A stretch of 8,127 bases of DNA from Treponema sp. GTDB taxonomy: Bacteria; Spirochaetota; Spirochaetia; Treponematales; Breznakiellaceae. The notes below the pieces were generated by a model. The model ran no database searches, was not told where the DNA came from, and saw nothing but the letters and a program-made list of their open reading frames with translations. Positions 6,554-8,127 of the stretch are shown here, piece by piece. The stretch lies in contig JAITQR010000060.1 of NCBI GenBank assembly GCA_031288815.1, positions 1 through 8,127 on the forward strand, in the 5' to 3' direction. How positions within the stretch are numbered: position 1 is the first letter of the stretch; every line of letters starts with the position of its first letter. Position numbers and translations under genes: made by a program.

Positions 6554-6997
6554 CGTTATACTCCCCCTGTTCCCGACCCGGTATTCGATTCCCTGGCGCC
6601 CCTTGCCCGGGGACTGGGTCTCTTCCTGGTAGAACTCACCGTGTCCCGGCATAAGGGGAGTGTACATATCCGCGCCGTGGTTTACCGGAGGGAGGGTGTA
6701 AGCCTGAACGACTGTTCCGCCTTCCACCGGGCCGCCTTGCCCCGGCTGGATCTGGCCTTCCCCGGTCAGAATCTGTACATGGAAGTCTCGTCTCCGGGCA
6801 TAGACCGCGTGATCAAGGACGGGTACGAATTCAGCTTTTACCCCGGACACGGGATCCGTTGTTACCGGACAGACACCTCCGCGTGGTTTTCCGGCATCCT
6901 CGCCGGCTCGGACGAAAAGGGGATCGATCTTGAAACCGGGGAGGGAAGGGCGCGGCTTCCCTACGGGATCATCGCCAAGGCCCGGCTGGAAGCTTGA
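6551..6997 (+). CDS. rimP: Ribosome maturation factor RimP
   Basis: RimP acts in the cytoplasm in assembly of the 30S ribosomal subunit. The 148-residue product has the usual length and both domains. The N-terminal alpha/beta domain (about 10-85) has LARGLGLFLVELTV, the region GVSLNDCSAFHRA that matches the family's GVTLDDC, and the hallmark YMEVSSPGIDR ending at R86. The C-terminal SH3-like barrel (about 93-148) ends with IPYG-like LPYGIIAKARL, as in other RimP proteins. The start is TTG, chosen from the AGGAGG just upstream. In most bacteria rimP leads an operon with nusA and infB; here the next gene is a C-S lyase 57 nt downstream on the same strand, so nusA must lie elsewhere. No convincing promoter was found in 6352-6550. 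Confidence 0.93.
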   Translation: MRYTPPVPDPVFDSLAPLARGLGLFLVELTVSRHKGSVHIRAVVYRREGVSLNDCSAFHRAALPRLDLAFPGQNLYMEVSSPGIDRVIKDGYEFSFYPGHGIRCYRTDTSAWFSGILAGSDEKGIDLETGEGRARLPYGIIAKARLEA

Positions 6998-7054
6998 ATA
7001 TTCCCCGGCCTCACGGTTTGGCAAAAAAGAACGATGAATATACCGGAGGACAGG

Positions 7055-8127
7055 ATGCGCTTTGATTTTGACGAGCCGGTGGACCGGCGGGGTTTCGGCA
7101 GCGTAAAGTGGGATACGGTCGGGGAAGGGGTACTCCCCATGTTTGTGGCGGATATGGACTTTCGCTGCTCTCCCCAGGTTATTGAGGCTCTGGAGGCCAA
7201 GATACGGCACGGCGTTTTCGGTTATGGCCGGGATCCTGAATTTCCCGAAGTTATCAAAAAATGGCTTCAGGATGAATACAAAGCCGCCGTCAAGGAAGAT
7301 TGGATCGTTTTGCTCCCCGCCATTGTGCCGGTCCTGGCCGCGGTAAGCCGCCTCCGGGAGGGACGGATCCTGATCAACACCCCCAACTACCATGTGCTTC
7401 TCGCGGCTCCCGGCAAGGCGGGAAAGGAGACCATCCTCTCTCCCCTGAAAAACACCCATGAATACTACGAGATGGACTTTGAGGACCTCAGGCGGCGCGC
7501 CGAACCGGATGTCCGGCTTTTCTACCTCTGCAATCCCCATAATCCGGTGGGCCGGGTGTACAAGTACGAGGAGCTTAAGGAACTGAGCCTCTTCGCGAAG
7601 GAGAAAAACCTGATCGTTGTTTCCGACGAGGCGCACTGCGGTCTGGTTTTTGACCGGCCCCATATCCCCTTTTTCTCCGTGGACGAATACGCGGCGGAAC
7701 ATAGCGTAACCATCATGGGGCCGGGCAAGACCTACAACCTGGCCGGGCTCCCCTTTGGTTTCGCCATTATCCCCAACGAATCCCTGCGCCAGGAGTTCAG
7801 CAAAACCTGTTACAGCCTGCCCGGCCCGGGGATCCTCAATGTGGCCGCCGCAAAGGCCGCCTACGGCTCGTCCGGGGACTGGCGGCTCCAACTGGTGGAT
7901 TACCTCAAGGGCAACCGGGATTACTTTGAAAAGGCCCTGCGGGACAATTTCCCCGCGGTAAAGCTGACCCAGGTGGAAGGCACCTACCTCCAGTGGGTCG
8001 ATTTCCGTCCCCTGGGCATCGAAGATCCCTACCGGTGGCTCCAGGACAAGGCAAAGATACTCCCCAACAACGGCAAGCCCTTCGGGCTGGAAGGCTACGT
8101 GCGGCTCAACTTCGGCACCACCCGGGC
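7055..8127 (+). CDS. patB: PatB/MalY/cystalysin-type PLP-dependent C-S lyase (C-terminus cut by window edge)
   Basis: This is a fold-type I PLP enzyme of the group that cleaves C-S bonds of cystathionine or cysteine, releasing pyruvate, ammonia and a thiol or sulfide. There are 357 codons to the edge; relatives have about 390, so some 30 residues are missing. Diagnostic parts: SVKWD near the start, LPMFVADMDF, HGVFGYG, CNPHNPVGR (N160-R167), SDEAH with the PLP-ring aspartate D191, Schiff-base lysine K225 in GPGKTYNLAGL, EGTYLQWVDFR, and RLNFGTTR with the likely carboxylate-binding R357 as the last whole codon. Most relatives have SKTFN around the lysine; here it is GKTYN. EGTYLQWVDFR closely resembles Treponema denticola cystalysin. 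The ATG at 7055 is preferred for its GGAGGA site (7045-7050); an in-frame ATG at 7034 would add seven residues but lacks one. It probably shares a transcript with rimP. Confidence 0.92.
   Translation, partial: MRFDFDEPVDRRGFGSVKWDTVGEGVLPMFVADMDFRCSPQVIEALEAKIRHGVFGYGRDPEFPEVIKKWLQDEYKAAVKEDWIVLLPAIVPVLAAVSRLREGRILINTPNYHVLLAAPGKAGKETILSPLKNTHEYYEMDFEDLRRRAEPDVRLFYLCNPHNPVGRVYKYEELKELSLFAKEKNLIVVSDEAHCGLVFDRPHIPFFSVDEYAAEHSVTIMGPGKTYNLAGLPFGFAIIPNESLRQEFSKTCYSLPGPGILNVAAAKAAYGSSGDWRLQLVDYLKGNRDYFEKALRDNFPAVKLTQVEGTYLQWVDFRPLGIEDPYRWLQDKAKILPNNGKPFGLEGYVRLNFGTTR

Noticed and set aside
6473..7891. A 472-codon open frame on the minus strand, opposite rimP and the C-S lyase gene
   Set aside because: The plus strand has two recognisable proteins with intact family motifs over the same stretch. 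The antisense product is Pro/Gly/Arg-rich with no familiar domain and arises from the GC-rich third codon positions of the real genes.

Overview
The window carries six protein genes in 8.1 kb and no RNA gene, insertion sequence or CRISPR array. It looks like ordinary chromosome of a moderately GC-rich bacterium. A spirochaete, perhaps a treponeme of the termite-gut type, is my best guess. It rests on the cystalysin-like C-S lyase at the right end, the signal-peptide style of the TctC protein and the TTG start of rimP. This is impression, not proof.

Left part (1-2423, minus strand): a tripartite tricarboxylate transporter (TTT) operon in the order tctB-tctA-tctC. The periplasmic binding protein gene tctC comes last and is cut by the left edge. 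The middle of the window (2424-2704) is the control region. It holds a near-consensus sigma-54 promoter facing tctB (2454-2469), a cluster of TTGC/GCAA half-sites (2598-2650) that looks like an upstream activator site, and a sigma-70-type promoter facing the other way. That second promoter drives a divergent gene (2705-4591, plus) for a sigma-54 activator with PrpR_N, PAS, AAA+ and Fis-type HTH domains. Together these form a self-contained unit: a cytoplasmic carboxylate-type sensor that probably switches on the adjacent transporter operon through sigma-54 and may control its own synthesis.

Right part: a SulP-family anion/carboxylate transporter with a C-terminal STAS domain (4612-6351, minus) is convergent with the activator, with only 20 bp between the stop codons. 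Divergent from it is a plus-strand pair: rimP (ribosome maturation factor, TTG start at 6551) and a PatB/MalY/cystalysin-type PLP-dependent C-S lyase (7055 to the right edge, C-terminus missing).

I see no wholly new system. The most informative parts are the cis-regulatory elements in 2424-2704, which agree well with the neighbouring genes, and the uncommon placement of rimP without nusA directly downstream.
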